Shown piece by piece: positions 46,546 through 58,290 of a DNA stretch of 64,000 bases. Each line of letters starts with the position of its first letter. The first letter of the stretch is position 1. The stretch covers positions 82,453,727-82,517,726 of the forward strand of contig OY776119.1 of NCBI GenBank assembly GCA_963675135.1, read 5' to 3'. The notes beneath the pieces were generated by a model that saw nothing but the letters and a program-made list of their open reading frames with translations, was not told the origin of the DNA and did no database searches. The DNA comes from Galeopsis tetrahit. Taxonomy: Eukaryota > Streptophyta > Magnoliopsida > Lamiales > Lamiaceae. Both the position numbers and the translations under genes were made by a program.

Positions 46546-46660
46546 AAAAATTTACGATCCAGTAGGAGGAAATGATGACTTTTAATCTATCTTTTTTGAA
46601 TGATGAATTTACGATCCAGCAGGAGGAAATGATGACTTTTAATCTATCTTTTTGAATGAT
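46546..46660 (+). repeat. Tandem duplication (about 59 bp) over the ULP-like stop codon
   Basis: TTTACGATCCAGTAGGAGGA and the following bases through ATCTATCTTTTT are repeated at 46607. The duplication spans the last codons and the TGA, so the second copy is 3' untranslated. Confidence 0.85.
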
Positions 46661-47019
46661 GAACATTATTTGTGTTTTGTAATACTTATTTTGTATGGTT
46701 TCTGGTTTTGTTGGGGGGAATATTGAACTGATTGAATAGGTTTGTAATGTGGTGCATGTTTTTATGTATTTGTATGTATGCTGTTTTTGTATTTAGTATT
46801 AATTGAATATCTTTCATATTCTTAGTCCCTAGTAGGGCAATTCTTACGGTAGTCACATTTTACAAAGTGATTACGCAGTCACTTTGTCGAATCGCGCCAT
46901 GTGGTGTCGTAACCGTAAAAACGACCTACTACCTGTTATACAGGTTTATATTATTTTTAGCATTATTTAAATTATATTTTTTTATTTACTATATTACCCT
47001 TCTTTTTAAATTTTATTTA

Positions 47020-47345
47020 TATTTTACCTGCACCCACTAATTTAATGAGTGCACCCCCTAATCATATTTTTACTACAATTATATGCACCCGCTAATTTAA
47101 TGAATTCACCCCAATCATATTTTTACAACAATTATCTGCACCCGCTCATTTAATGAGTTCACCCCCAAATCATTTCTTTTTTACAACAGTTATCTACACC
47201 CGCTCATTCTATGAGTTCACCCCCAAATTATTTTTTACCACAATTATCTGCACTCGCTCATTTTATGAGTTCACCCCCAAATTATTGTTTTACCACGGTT
47301 ATCTGCACTCGCACATTTTATGAGTGCACCCCAAAATATATTTAA
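47020..47345. repeat. Left arm array of about 60-bp units
   Basis: Six units of the type ATCTGCACCCGCTCATTTTA plus TGAGTTCACCCCCAAAT. The unit recurs inverted at 62225-62500. Confidence 0.85.
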
Positions 47346-47504
47346 AAAAATAATCACATTTAAAAGACTATATTATCCTTTTATTATTTTACACAAAATA
47401 TAATAAAATAAACTCTAAAAAATCAATTCACCGCCAAATCACCCATATTTAAAAAAAAAAAGCGTAAAAATATAATTAATAAAAAAATATCGAAATTAGC
47501 CTTT

Positions 47505-48300
47505 TTTTTATTTCCTTGTTTTTTTTTCTTTTCCTTTTTAAATTTTCCTATCTTTCTTTTCCATTTTTTGCATGTGTATTTTTTAAATTTTAATACAAAA
47601 TAATATTATAGGTATAATTTTATTAAAGTCGATGGCGGTGCACCTAAATTTTAATTTTAATTTGATGAGTAAAGGACTTGTCGGAAATCCATGCATGTCA
47701 GCGGGTGACCCAGCCACCACCATGCCCGACCACCCCCTCGACGGCGACGGTAACGCTTCGGTCTCGGCCGCTGAAGCCCGAGACTCCTCGAATCGCAATC
47801 GCGATTCTTCACTTCCATAACAATCGACATAATATTCCATCTCGGCCACGATCCATCGCGGCTGAAATCCTCTCCTCATTTCGACCAGCGACGCGACTGC
47901 TTCGATCAATCTCTATTGCGTTCGCGATCCAGGAGCTTCTCCTACATCAACGACGCTCGCCTGCAACACTCGGATCGACGCTGCCTCTCTCACGTCGTTC
48001 ATCTCTGTCCAAATCGAAGCTACATTGCTTCATCCATCTTCTTCACCCTGCTCCTGCGCAGCCTCTTCCTCCGGCTGACGACGGCCCGACGGAGGACTGT
48101 GAGTATGTTGCTGATGGATCTCTGACCAGACAACACTCGGAGCCGGTGACCTTGCTGATGAAATACCAAGCGACGACTACTGACCTAGGGTGCCCTCCCA
48201 TTGGGATAGGGTTTCCTTCAATTGGGGTTGGTAATGTGCACCCTCTATTTTCTTTAGTACACCCCGATCTGCACTCTCTCCACTTTTTTTTATGGTATTA
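47505..48300. other. Interior of the long-arm element, GC-rich, no recognised gene
   Basis: A 600-bp GC-rich stretch (47690-48130) contrasts with the AT-rich arms and resembles captured host DNA. An open plus-strand frame at 47678-48307 gives a Ser/Pro/Arg-rich product with no family I recognise and is probably not a gene. Confidence 0.4.
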
Positions 48301-48483
48301 TTGTTAGAGGTATTATTGATACTGGTATTACTAGTTATTGATTGCGGTATTACTATTAATACACTATTGAATTAATATTAATTATTATTGATTATTAATT
48401 GTGGTATTACTGATTATGTGAAATTATTTATTACTGATTATTATTATTTTTATGGTATTACATATTATTGTTGATGGTATTAC
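48300..48483 (+). repeat. GGTATTACTGATTATTG minisatellite, left part
   Basis: Degenerate units of GGTATTACTGATTATTG run up to the retrotransposon and resume on its other side at 61358, showing that copy D inserted inside this repeat. Confidence 0.8.
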
Positions 48484-50331
48484 TGATTCGGGTGGAATTT
48501 ACACGTTTTAGAGGCACATGTGAAGCGTGTTTTGATGTGAATTTCATTGAATTATGCATTGAATATGATTGTTTAAGCCAAAATGAGAGAAAGGTTGTGT
48601 TTTGTCGATTTTGTAGGAAATACGATGGAATTTGGAGCAAAACACCAACCATACTTTACTGGATCAAAAGGAAGAGTGCTCGGTTGGACTCGCCTCGAAA
48701 AATGGAGTGGAATAGCCAAAAGAATCGAGTCAATCGGACACCCGAGGCGAAAGTTATGCATGAAACGAGAAGGAGTCGGAGTCGACCGAGCGAGCACGGC
48801 CGAGCACAATGCTCGAGCTGGCCGTGCTCGAAACAGGGATTTTGGCCAAGGATATGGCACGGCCGAGCACCCCTCTCGGCCGAGCTCGAGCACCTCAAGG
48901 CCACGGCCGAGCAAGAGCCACGGCCGATCTCGGACGATGTCGAAAATCAAGGGAACGGCCGAGAACTCGCCTCGAGGAGGCTCCATCCGAAACAGGGATT
49001 TGAGGCCACATCAAGGGCACGGCCGAGAAGCAAGCTCGGCCGAGCACCCATCCATACCTCGCTCAAATGTCTCGGCCGTAAAGACAGCACGGCCGAGCAC
49101 CTGGACTCCCCTACTCCGCAGCACCACGGCCGAGGCCCTATTTCGGCCGAGCACTCCCCGATTCTACGTCCGCCGAGCACGGCCGAGCTCCCAGCTCGGC
49201 CGAGCACCTGCCAAGCCAGTGTCCATTTTTGCACGGCCGTGCTACCCCCATTTTCGGTGCCATCTCCCTATTTTGGCCATTTTCGAATGACCAACTTACA
49301 ATTTTGGCATTTAAACCCTACCCCAACACTATATAAGCCCCATTTCTTGAATTACAAGCCATTTCTCCCCCAATTCCTCAATTTCCACACATAGTTACAC
49401 ATACTTGGAGGTGTTTTGGCCATATCTTCATCAATTCTTCATCAAATCAAGCAAGGAAGGATGCAATAACTTGGAAATTTCATTCCCTACCATAATATAG
49501 ACTAAGCTTTCTCTTTCTTTTTCTTTTTATTTAGTTATTTCATTTGGATTTTGTTAATTTCATTATGATAGTTGTTAGCTAAACAATTTGTGGTTCTAAG
49601 GCATTGTAGAGATTTGGATTGATGTTTATGAGTAATTTCTTGCTTTAATTGGTGTTTATCTCTTATTTGCATATTTAATTATCCATTGTAAAGCATTTTG
49701 TTAGTGGCCATGATGATTTGCTTGATCCATTGTTAATTGGGGTAGTATCGAGAGATTTATTCCATTTAATCGTATGCGAATATGCAACCCGGTATTATTA
49801 TGATCTCGAGAGAGGATTAATTATCGGAGAGGGAATCAAATGATCTTAGGAGCTATTTTAGATAGTGTAATATTTGTGATGTAGACATACGAGCTTATAT
49901 TACATTGCGTCTTTGGATTAATTTGTATCGAGAGGTCGATTAGTTCTTCTTTTGCGATCACCTTATATGAGATAACCTTAATAGCCATTTAAACGAGATA
50001 ACTCTCATAAACGGACGTCTAAATACTACAATTGCCTTGGAACCCACCTTTTCTTCTTTGCATTTTTATCCATTTTACCTTCGTTTTATTGATTTGCATG
50101 GTATTTGATCGATTTCGTATTTACTCTTCATTACTTATTGGTGACACATTGTTAGGTAATTTTAGAGTAATTCACACCACTCAAATTATCGATCACGTCT
50201 ACTTAGAACTCGACTAGCAAACTACCCTTTTACGCTTAGCCTCCTTGTGGGATCGACCTCGTGATTATCACGCTACAATAGACGCCGTATACTTGCGGTT
50301 GTTTATTTAGTGTTGCATAACACGTGAATCA
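48484..50331 (+). repeat. 5' LTR of copy D
   Basis: 1,848 bp, TGATTCGGGTGGAATTTAC to ACACGTGAATCA. U3 contains some twenty CGGCCGAGCAC-type units (48790-49210). TATA box TATATAAG at 49330-49337, with about 1 kb of R-U5 downstream. Confidence 0.94.
49330..49337 (+). promoter_or_regulatory. TATA box in the 5' LTR of copy D
   Basis: TATATAAG in CCCCAACACTATATAAGCCC, immediately downstream of the GC-rich palindrome block. The equivalent positions in the array LTRs (for example 19229) read TATAAATA, and the 3' LTR keeps it at 60356. Confidence 0.65.
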
Positions 50332-50337
50332 AGTTTA

Positions 50338-50355
50338 TGGCGCCGTTGCCGGGGA
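50338..50355 (+). promoter_or_regulatory. Primer binding site of copy D (tRNA-Asp type)
   Basis: TGGCGCCGTTGCCGGGGA starts six bases inside the LTR end. This is the tRNA-Asp-complementary primer site typical of Athila-type elements. Confidence 0.85.
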
Positions 50356-50510
50356 GGTTTTTATAAGATCTAGAGTGTAGGCTAGGAGAGTTTTAGTTTA
50401 GACAATTTATTTGTTTTCTTTATTTGCAAAAATCCAAAAATATTTGTGTTTGTTACCTTGATCTTACTTGCAATTCTCACTCTCGTTTGCTCTTTTGATA
50501 GACATGGTTT

Positions 50511-53500
50511 ATGATCACACGATCTAGAAGGAATCAACAAGAAGTATTGCCTTTGAATCCGGAGATCGAAGCCACTTGTCGAAGAAGGAACGCCGAAAGG
50601 AGAAGAAGTGAGTTAGAAAGTATGAATCGAAGGGAAAATCCGATTGTTGAAGAAGTCGAGGAGGAAGTTGAGAATCAAGGGGTTGATGGATTCGAGGAAC
50701 CAAATGGGAATGGGGGAAATCGACCACAAAGGGTACTAAGAGATCATTTCCACCCAATTCCGAGGCCCTATGGAGGAGCGGGTCGGGAACCCGTTGATGC
50801 TCATAACTTTGAGCTCAAGCCGGCCCTAATCATGATGGTTCAAAACAACCAATTTTGAGGGTTGTCAAAGGAGGATCCTAACCTCCATTTATCTCAATTC
50901 CTAGAGATAAGTGGAACGGTTAAGATCAATCGTGCCCCTCAAGATTACATCCGTCTCCAATTGTTCCCATTCTCCCTCCGTGATCGTGCAAAGCAATGGT
51001 ACATGTCCCTTGATCTAAGGACAATCGAAAATTGGGCCGATCTTGTAGACGTTTTCCTCATGAAGTACTTTCCTCCAAGCAAGACCATCAAGATAAGAGG
51101 AGAAATTTCTTCTTTCATGCAAGACGATGATGAGTCTTTAGCCAAAGCTTGGGAGCGTTTCAAGGATCTCATACGGAGTTGTCCTCAACATGGGTTCTCA
51201 AGAGACCAATTGATTTGCTATTTCTACAACGGGATGGACCATCGAACGAGAGGGATGGTGGATGCCTCGACCGGTGGAGGTTCTTTGCTAGGAAAGACGA
51301 CGGATGAGGGTTATGTGCTCCTAGAGGAGATGGCAAAGAACGGGAACCAATGGCCATCCGAAAGAAGGCAAGCCCGGAAAGTTGCTTCCACTAAGGAGTC
51401 GGATGATTTTTCTACTCTATCCCACAAGATGGATAAGTTGACTTCGATGATGGCGGCCAAGTCACTAATGGGACCTAGTGATGAACAATATGAAGAGGCC
51501 CATTATATGAACAATCAAAGGGATCGTCATTTTCGAGAAAGAGGTTGGAATGAGAGGCAAAATCCTCCTAATCCAAATCAATATCATCCCGGGTTGAGAC
51601 AACATGAAAATTTTTCCTATGCCAACACAAGGAATGCCATCATCCCACCTCCAAATTTCAATGTTAGAGATGGAGCTATTGTGGAGTCTTCGTCAAAACC
51701 ATCATTGGAGGATATGTTTGGTGCCTTCATGGGGGAAACCAAAAACTTCATGAGAGAGACTAGGGACAATGCAAACAAGACTTGGCAAAGACTTGAGGAA
51801 CAAGGGGAAATGATCAAAAATGTGGCAAATAATGTGAAAGCCATAGAGAAGCAAGTGAGTCAACTTTCTAATGTCATCGGTAGTCAACACACTCCGGGGC
51901 AATTTCCTTCAAACACGGAGCTCAACCCCAAGGAACATTGCAAGGCTATAAAACTTAGAAGTGGGACGAGCTACGATGGGCCAAAGATGCCACAAGAGGA
52001 GGAAATGGTAATGGCACCCGAGGATGTCGACAAAGAAGATGGACAAGAGAAAGAGAGAGAACAAGAGAAAGAAAGGCAAGAGGAGATAGTGAGGGAAGAA
52101 GAGAAAGTAGAGGAGAAGAAGAGTGAGGAGGCAATCCCTCCTCAAGACAAAGGCAAGAATGTAGTACCTCTCCCATACCCTCAAAGGTTGAAGAAGAAGG
52201 GCTTGGACAACAAATTTACCAAGTTTGTGGAAATGTTCAAGAAAATCCACATCAACATCCCATTTGCCGAAGCTCTAGAACAAATGCCTCATTATTCTAA
52301 GTTCTTGAAAGAAATCATGTCAAACAAGAGGAAAATGGTGGAATATGAAACGGTTCACTTGACCGAGGAGTGTATCTCAATCATTCAAGCAAAGCTACCT
52401 CAAAAGCTTAGAGACCCCGGATCCTTCACTTTACCATGTGTTATTGGAGATGGAGGTACATTTAAAGCTTTGTGTGATTTGGGAGCTAGTATCAATCTTA
52501 TGCCTTTGTCCATATTCAAGTCACTTGGTTTGGGGAAACTTACACCAACCACGATGAGCCTTCAATTGGCGGATAGATCCATGACATACCCCTTGGGTAT
52601 AGTAGAGGATGTATTGGTTAAGATCGATAAGTTCATATTCCCGGTGGATTTTGTGGTGTTGGATATGGAGGAGGATAAGTACATTCCACTCATCTTGGGA
52701 AGGCCATTTTTGGCAACCGGTGGAGCTATCATTAATGTGAGGAAAGGGGAGTTGGAGCTTCAAGTGAACAATGAGAAAGTGTTGTTCAATATCTACAAGG
52801 CCATCAAGTTTAGAGATGATGAGGATGAGGTCTTTGAGTGCAACATGATCAATAGTGTGCAAGCTTGTGTGAATATGCACATGGAAAAGAACAACTCAAA
52901 GGACCCACTTGATTTTTGCATAAGAGAATCTCTTAACTCAATCTCTTCTATTCCTCTTGATTTCAATTTTGATGAGCTTAATGATGTAGAATTGTTTGAA
53001 TATATGTCTTCTCTTGATGATTTGAAGGAACTTCCAATCAAAAAGGAGGAGAAATTCATGGAGATACAACAAGAAGCCAAGTTTGGGGGGGTTTTACTTG
53101 AAGAGTGTCAAAGATATCCTCACAAAGATCTTGACATTTGGCCCTCATGTTACACATTGGAAGCACCAAAAGAGGAAGCTAAGGAGAAACTAAAATCTCA
53201 AGAGAAGGGGAGGAAGCTCGATTTGAAACCACTTCCGGAGCACTTAAGATATGCTTATCTTGAACAAGGTGAACTCTTTCCGGTTATTGTTTCTTCACAC
53301 TTGCATGAGCTTGAGTTAGAAAAATTGCTTAGGGTGCTTAGAACGTATAAATCGGCTATTGGTTGGGATATTTCGGATTTAAAGGGTATACCGGCTCATA
53401 TTTGCATGCATAAAATTAGACTAGATGAGTCTATTAAGCCTAAAGCCCAAGGTCAAAGAAGATTGAACCCCATAATGCAAGAAGTGGTAAGAAAAGAGGT

Positions 53501-56108
53501 GTTAAAGTGGTTAGATAATGATATAATTTTTCCCATAAGTGATAGTGAGTGGGTGAGCCCAACACAAGTGGTACCTAAGAAGGGGGGTATGACCATTGTT
53601 ACAACCGATACCGAGTTAATTGCTTCTAGGACCACCGTGGGATGGAGAGTATGCATTGATTATCGTATGTTGAATAATGCCACTAGGAAAGATCATTTTC
53701 ATTTGCCCTTTATTGATCAAATGTTGGATAGGATGGCGGGATACGAGTATTATTGCTTTCTCGATGGTTACTCGGGATATAATCAAATTTTGATTGATCC
53801 TAAAGACCAAGAGAAATCAACTTTTACTTGTCCTTATGGTACTTTTGCTTTTAGGAGAATGCCATTTGGATTGTGTAATGCCCCCGCCACCTTCCAACGA
53901 TGCATGATGGCTATATTTCATGGTATGATTGAAAGCATAATGGAGGTGTTTATGGATGATTTTTCCGTATTTGGTGATTGTTTTGATACATGTCTATGTA
54001 ACCTCTCTTGTGTTTTACAAAGATGCATAGATACCAACTTGGTGCTTAATTGGGAGAAATGCCACTTCATGGTGAAGGAAGGGATTGTGCTTGGGAACAA
54101 GGTTTCGGCTAAGGGGCTTGAGGTTGATAGAGCCAAGATTGTAGCCATTGAGAAGTTACCCCCACCAACCAATGAGAAGGCGGTTAGGAGTTTTCTTGGG
54201 CATGCCGGATTTTATAGAAGATTTATCAAGGATTTTTCAAAGATAGCCAAACCCATGTGTGCATTGTTGGAGAAAGGGGCCACCTTCATCTTTAGTGAAG
54301 AGTGTGTAAAGTCGTTTGAAATCTTGAAAGAGGCTTTGATCAAAGCTCCCGTGTTGGTGATACCCGATTGGAGCCAACCATTTGAGATCATGTGTGATGC
54401 TAGTGATTATGCTATTGGAGTAGCTTTGGGTCAAAAGAGAGACAAGCTCTTTCGTGTGATCTATTATGCAAGCAAAACCTTGAATCCGGCTCAAAGGAAT
54501 TACACCACAACGGAGAAGGAAATGCTAGCCGTGATCTATAGCTTTGACAAGTTTAGAGCTTATTTGGTGGGAGCTAAGACCATAGTGTACACGGATCACA
54601 CGGCTCTCAAGTATTTGATTGAGAAGAAAGAGGCTAAACCGAGGTTGATACGATGGGTGCTCCTTTTACAAGAGTTTGACGTGGAGATAAGGGATAGAAA
54701 AGGGTGTGAAAACGTGGTGGCGGATCATCTTTCAAGACTTGAGAATGTGGAAGAAAAAGACATCCAAGTCCCTATCAAGGAGTGGTTTCCCGATGAGCAA
54801 ATCCTTGCCATCAAGGAAGCATGTCCATGGTTTGCCGACTTTGTGAACTACATAGCCACCGGAACACCACCATCAAACCTCTCATTCCATCAAAAGAAGA
54901 AGTTTTATCATGATGTCAAGTTCTATGTTTGGGAGGACCCATTCCTTTATAGATGGTGTTCGGACATGATCATGAGGAGGTGCCTAGGAGAAGATGAGTG
55001 GGAGAAAGTGATTGAGGAGTGTCATTCATCTCCTTATGGGGGTCACTTTGGAGCAAATCGGACGGCTCATAAAGTTCTTCAAAGTGGTTTTTATTGGACA
55101 TCCATCTTTAGGGATTGTGAGGTTTTTGTGAAGAAGTGTGATAAGTATCAAAGGATGGGGAACATTTCAAAGAGGCATGAGATGCCTATGAAGAATGTGA
55201 TTGAGGTGGAACTCTTTGACGTGTGGGGGATAGACTTTATGGGGCCATTCCCCATCTCTCATGGATTTTCCTACATCCTTTTGGCTATTGATTATGTCTC
55301 TAGATGGATTGAGGCCATTCCAACCACTACAAATGATGCCAAGGTGGTCCTCAACTTTTTGAGGAAGAACATTTTCACTCGTTTTGGCACTCCAAGAGCA
55401 CTAGTGAGTGATGGTGGTTCACACTTTTGCAACCAATGGTTAGATCAACTCTTAGCAAAATATGGAGTGAAGCATAGGGTGACCACACCTTATCACCCTC
55501 AAGCTAATGGACAAACGGAGCTTGCTAATCGAGAAGTGAAGCAAATCTTGGAGAAGACCGTTGGGTCAAAGAGGAAGGATTGGGCCATCAAGTTGGATGA
55601 TGCTCTTTGGGCATATCGAACCGCATACAAGACACCTTTGGGCACATCTCCTTACCAACTTGTGTATGGTAAGTCTTGTCATCTACCCGTGGAAGTGGAG
55701 TTGAAAGCTCGTTGGGCTATTAAGGAGCTAAATCTTAATCTTAAGGCATCCGGGGAGAAAAGAAAGATGATGCTAAATGAGCTTGATGAGTTTAGAAATG
55801 TAGCTTTTGAGAACTCCAAGATTCTCAAAGAAAGGGCTAAGAAGTTTCATGACAAGATGATTGAAAAGAGGGAGTTCCAAGTGGGAGAACAAGTTCTATT
55901 GTTCAACTCAAGGTTGAGGCTATTTCCGGGCAAGTTGAAGTCAATGTGGTCGGGGCCCTTTGTGATTAAGAATGTGACACCCATGGGAAATGTGGAGCTT
56001 GTTGATAAAGATGGAACAACTTTTGTGGTTCATGGTCAAAGAGTGAAGCATTACTTTGGAAATGAGCAAATTCGAAGGGTGGAAACACTTCACTTGATTG
56101 AGGCTTGA
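50511..56108 (+). CDS. Copy D gag-pol polyprotein (one in-frame stop in gag)
   Basis: Frame starts MITRSRRNQQEV at 50511. A TGA at 50856-50858 interrupts it where A and B have GGA; after that it is open for 1,748 codons. Domains in order: gag core (SLRDRAKQWY, about 50971), Glu/Lys-rich linker (52030-52130), protease (DLGAS at 52476), reverse transcriptase (WRVCIDYRMLN near 53645, FMDDFSVFG at 53949), RNase H (CDASDY near 54393), integrase finger (about 55020-55155), DDE core (DFMGPFP near 55232, DGGSHF near 55408) and a C-terminal WSGPF module (about 55950). FMDD rather than YVDD is usual for Athila. The integrase finger reads CDKYQRMG, so the last zinc-binding Cys is Tyr, unlike A and B. 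No env-like frame follows. RNA-dependent DNA synthesis would occur in cytoplasmic gag particles. Confidence 0.9.
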
Positions 56109-56605
56109 AAATAGAGAAAACTGTCCGGCATAGGACGTTAAAAATAGCGCTTCTTGGGAGGCAACCCAAGGTTTCATTGCTTTCATGTTTTTATTGTTTT
56201 AGTAGTATTGATAGCTTGGTTTATTTTGTAGGTATGGATGAGAAGCATTTTGGATGTCATAGCTTGAAGAATGAAGAAGAAAGCAAAACCAACTTTGGAG
56301 AGGGGAAGCAAGTAGTGCAATGGTTATTTTTGAAGAGCTTTGGATGTGCAAGGAGGGAGGTAACAACTTGTAGCCCCAAACTTAGAATTTATACATAGTA
56401 AAATTCTAAGTTTGGGGGAGTTATTTTTTTTTCTTTTATTTTTCTACTAGTTGTTACCCTTGCACCGGTTCGTCATTCTACTTGTGTTACATTTTGCACC
56501 GGCGTACACTTGGCTTTCACATGCTTATATTGTTTAAGTTGGTTTTGATCACATGTTGGGTAGTGGACCTTTGGTGAAATGTGAGCATGAATAATCATTG
56601 GAATC
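56109..56605 (+). other. Copy D post-pol non-coding region, part 1
   Basis: Contains the CTTGGGAGGCAACCCAAG hairpin (56153-56170) and the conserved 17-bp stem hairpin (56374-56417), as in A and B. A small open frame from 56105 is not conserved in A or B and is unlikely to be a gene. Confidence 0.7.
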
Positions 56606-56910
56606 TAGGGGTGAAAACGGATCGGATACGGACGGATAGTGCTTATACCGTATCCTAAACCATATTTTTTTCTCGAATTCGGAGTCGGATACGGAAAAGC
56701 CGGATTCGGATACGAATTCGGAATATTCGGTATACGGATACGGAACGGATATCGGACGAATCCGGGCCGGATTCGAATAACTATAATCGGATAATATATT
56801 TCAAATGGAAATCATCAAAATGTGATTGGAACACATAAAAAATCAACAAACATGAAATCATCAAAATATATCCTTCGTAAACATCACCACTTTGGGCTAG
56901 TCTTGTATGA

Positions 56911-57957
56911 AATATTGCATATATGCATTTCAGTCATTCACACACATGTTCTTTATAAATACACCCACAAGCTTAATTCTCACACACAATTTTTATAAAT
57001 ACACCAACAAACTTAATTCACACACATTTTTTATAAATACACCCACTAACAACTTAATTCAAAATTTTTAATCCGTTTATTTTACTCGTTTCTGTGATTT
57101 TTTTATCTTTTATTTTATTGTCGAACGCGGGATATTAAATGTAGTAATTCAAATTGTAATATGTAGTAATACACATTATTTTATGTAGTAATAACACAAA
57201 CTATTTATATAATAATACAAATTCTTTTATTTAGTAAAACGTTTTTTCTAGTGTTTTTATTGATGTAGTAACTCACATTATAATATGTAGTAACATATAT
57301 TATCGAATGTAGTAAACACAATAATCATGTTGTAATACAAAAGGTTTTATTGTAGGATGATGCGAAAAATATTAGATAATTTGATAAAGTTACATATAGT
57401 AACAAACGTCTATTCAATGTAGTAATTCAAACTGTAGTATGTAGTAACATATAATTTTTTATGTAGTAAAATAAATTATTACATGTAGTAATAACACAAT
57501 TTTATATAGTAATACTGATTCTTTTATATTTTTATATTTTTTTATTGATTAAGAAACCCACATTATAATATATAGTAACATATAGTATTGCATGTAGTAA
57601 GATATATTATTGCACGTAATACAAAATAACATTGACCCATAATAATTAGTATTAAAGAATATTTAAAGAAATATAAAATATTTAAGGATTAAAGTCATCG
57701 TAAATTGCAGCGTCCGACTGCGGCCTGAGGTGACCGAAAACTGCTCGGAGAAGACGACCATGTTCAATTTCTGTCAGTGGGTGCATTTATAAGAAACGTG
57801 GGTGTGAATTGAGTTGTCAGTGGGTGTATTTATAAAAAATGTGTGTGTGAAATAAGCTTGTGGGTGTATTTATAAAAAATGTGTGTGAATTAAGCTTGTG
57901 GGTGTATTTATAAAAAACATGTGTGTGAATGACTGAAATGCATGTATGCAATATTGC
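56911..57957. mobile_element. Inverted-repeat element nested in the hAT, with ULP-gene remnant
   Basis: Inner inverted repeats start near ATTGCATATATGCATTTCAG (56914) and its complement near 57955, and continue through CATTCACACACATGTT and repeated TTTATAAATACACCCACAAG units (three on each side). The core (57135-57620) is a TGTAGTAA field. The sequence around 57325-57390 matches the intron-exon junction of the ULP-like gene near 41490-41550. The palindromic AATATT at both ends leaves the target duplication ambiguous. Confidence 0.6.
57325..57390 (+). pseudogene. Remnant of a ULP-like gene intron/exon junction
   Basis: CATGTTGTAATACAAAAGG, an AG acceptor (57354-57355), then GATGATGCGAAAAATATTAG and ATAATTTGAT. 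The ULP-like gene at 41483-41545 reads CATCTTGTAATACAAAATA, an acceptor, then GATGATCCAAAGATGTTGCA and TGATTTGAT. Order and spacing agree across about 65 bp, so this element once carried or derived from a ULP-bearing MULE. Confidence 0.55.
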
Positions 57958-58290
57958 ATATAAGTTTTTTTTTGTGCACCACTTTTTAGTTTTTAATAAG
58001 GCCCAATAATGTTATAAGTTATAATAGAGCTTTAATAAAATTAATATAAAATATAAAACAAAATATATTAAAAAATCCGGGTATCCGGATTTATTATCCG
58101 GATAATATCCGATAAAATATGGGAAAACTCGAATACGGTCGGATATTATGTATTCCGAATCCGAATCCGAAGTCAACTATCCGTATCCGAATCCGTATCC
58201 GCCCGAATACTAAATTTTTATACCGAATTCGTATCCGACCGGATACGGTTCCGGATCGGTCGGGAAATATCCGATCCGTTTTCAGCCCTA

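Larger units (their letters stand above)
39930..46575 (+). pseudogene. ULP1-like cysteine protease gene of the MULE-borne (Kaonashi-type) class, broken
   Basis: Likely exons: 39930-40875, 40957-40998, 41516-42360, 42475 to about 42612, then after an insertion about 45319-45396, 45477-45598, 45689-45820, 46069-46257, 46360-46575. The N-terminal part (VQFVKHVRPFIPHG, then IGFGGLLNLKLTRIIGHDML) is the conserved region found in plant transposon ULP-like proteins. An acidic linker follows (41790-42200). The C48 protease part has His in VFVPFCVFTHF (45716), Asp in LQYLDN and Cys in DCGVF (about 46184); the tail is lysine-rich. Breaks: a frameshift near 40733, a TAG at 40996-40998 where CAG would be expected before a donor, the 2.7-kb insertion, and a phase mismatch around 45396-45477. 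ULP1 enzymes process SUMO; this copy is unlikely to be active. Kaonashi assignment is inferred. Confidence 0.75.
56606..58290. mobile_element. hAT-type MITE with 8-bp target duplication
   Basis: 1,685 bp. Ends TAGGGGTGAAAACGGATCGG (left) and the complement of TAGGGCTGAAAACGGATCGG (right), continuing as inverted (G)GATACGGA-type repeats. TTGGAATC is duplicated at 56598-56605 and 58291-58298; eight bases and TAGGG ends are typical of hAT elements. No transposase is encoded. Copies A and B lack the element at the same place (about 17331), which gives an empty site. Confidence 0.93.

Noticed and set aside
47678..48307. A 209-codon open frame between the long arms
   Set aside because: Low-complexity Ser/Pro/Arg composition, no recognised family and no conserved context; probably GC-rich non-coding DNA.
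50511..56108. An endogenous pararetrovirus (Caulimoviridae)
   Set aside because: LTRs, tRNA-Asp primer site, integrase and FMDD-type RT fit Athila Ty3/gypsy; no movement or coat protein is seen.
56105..56398. An env-like or third gene after copy D pol
   Set aside because: The frame is not conserved in copies A and B, and has no membrane segment pattern typical of env-like proteins.
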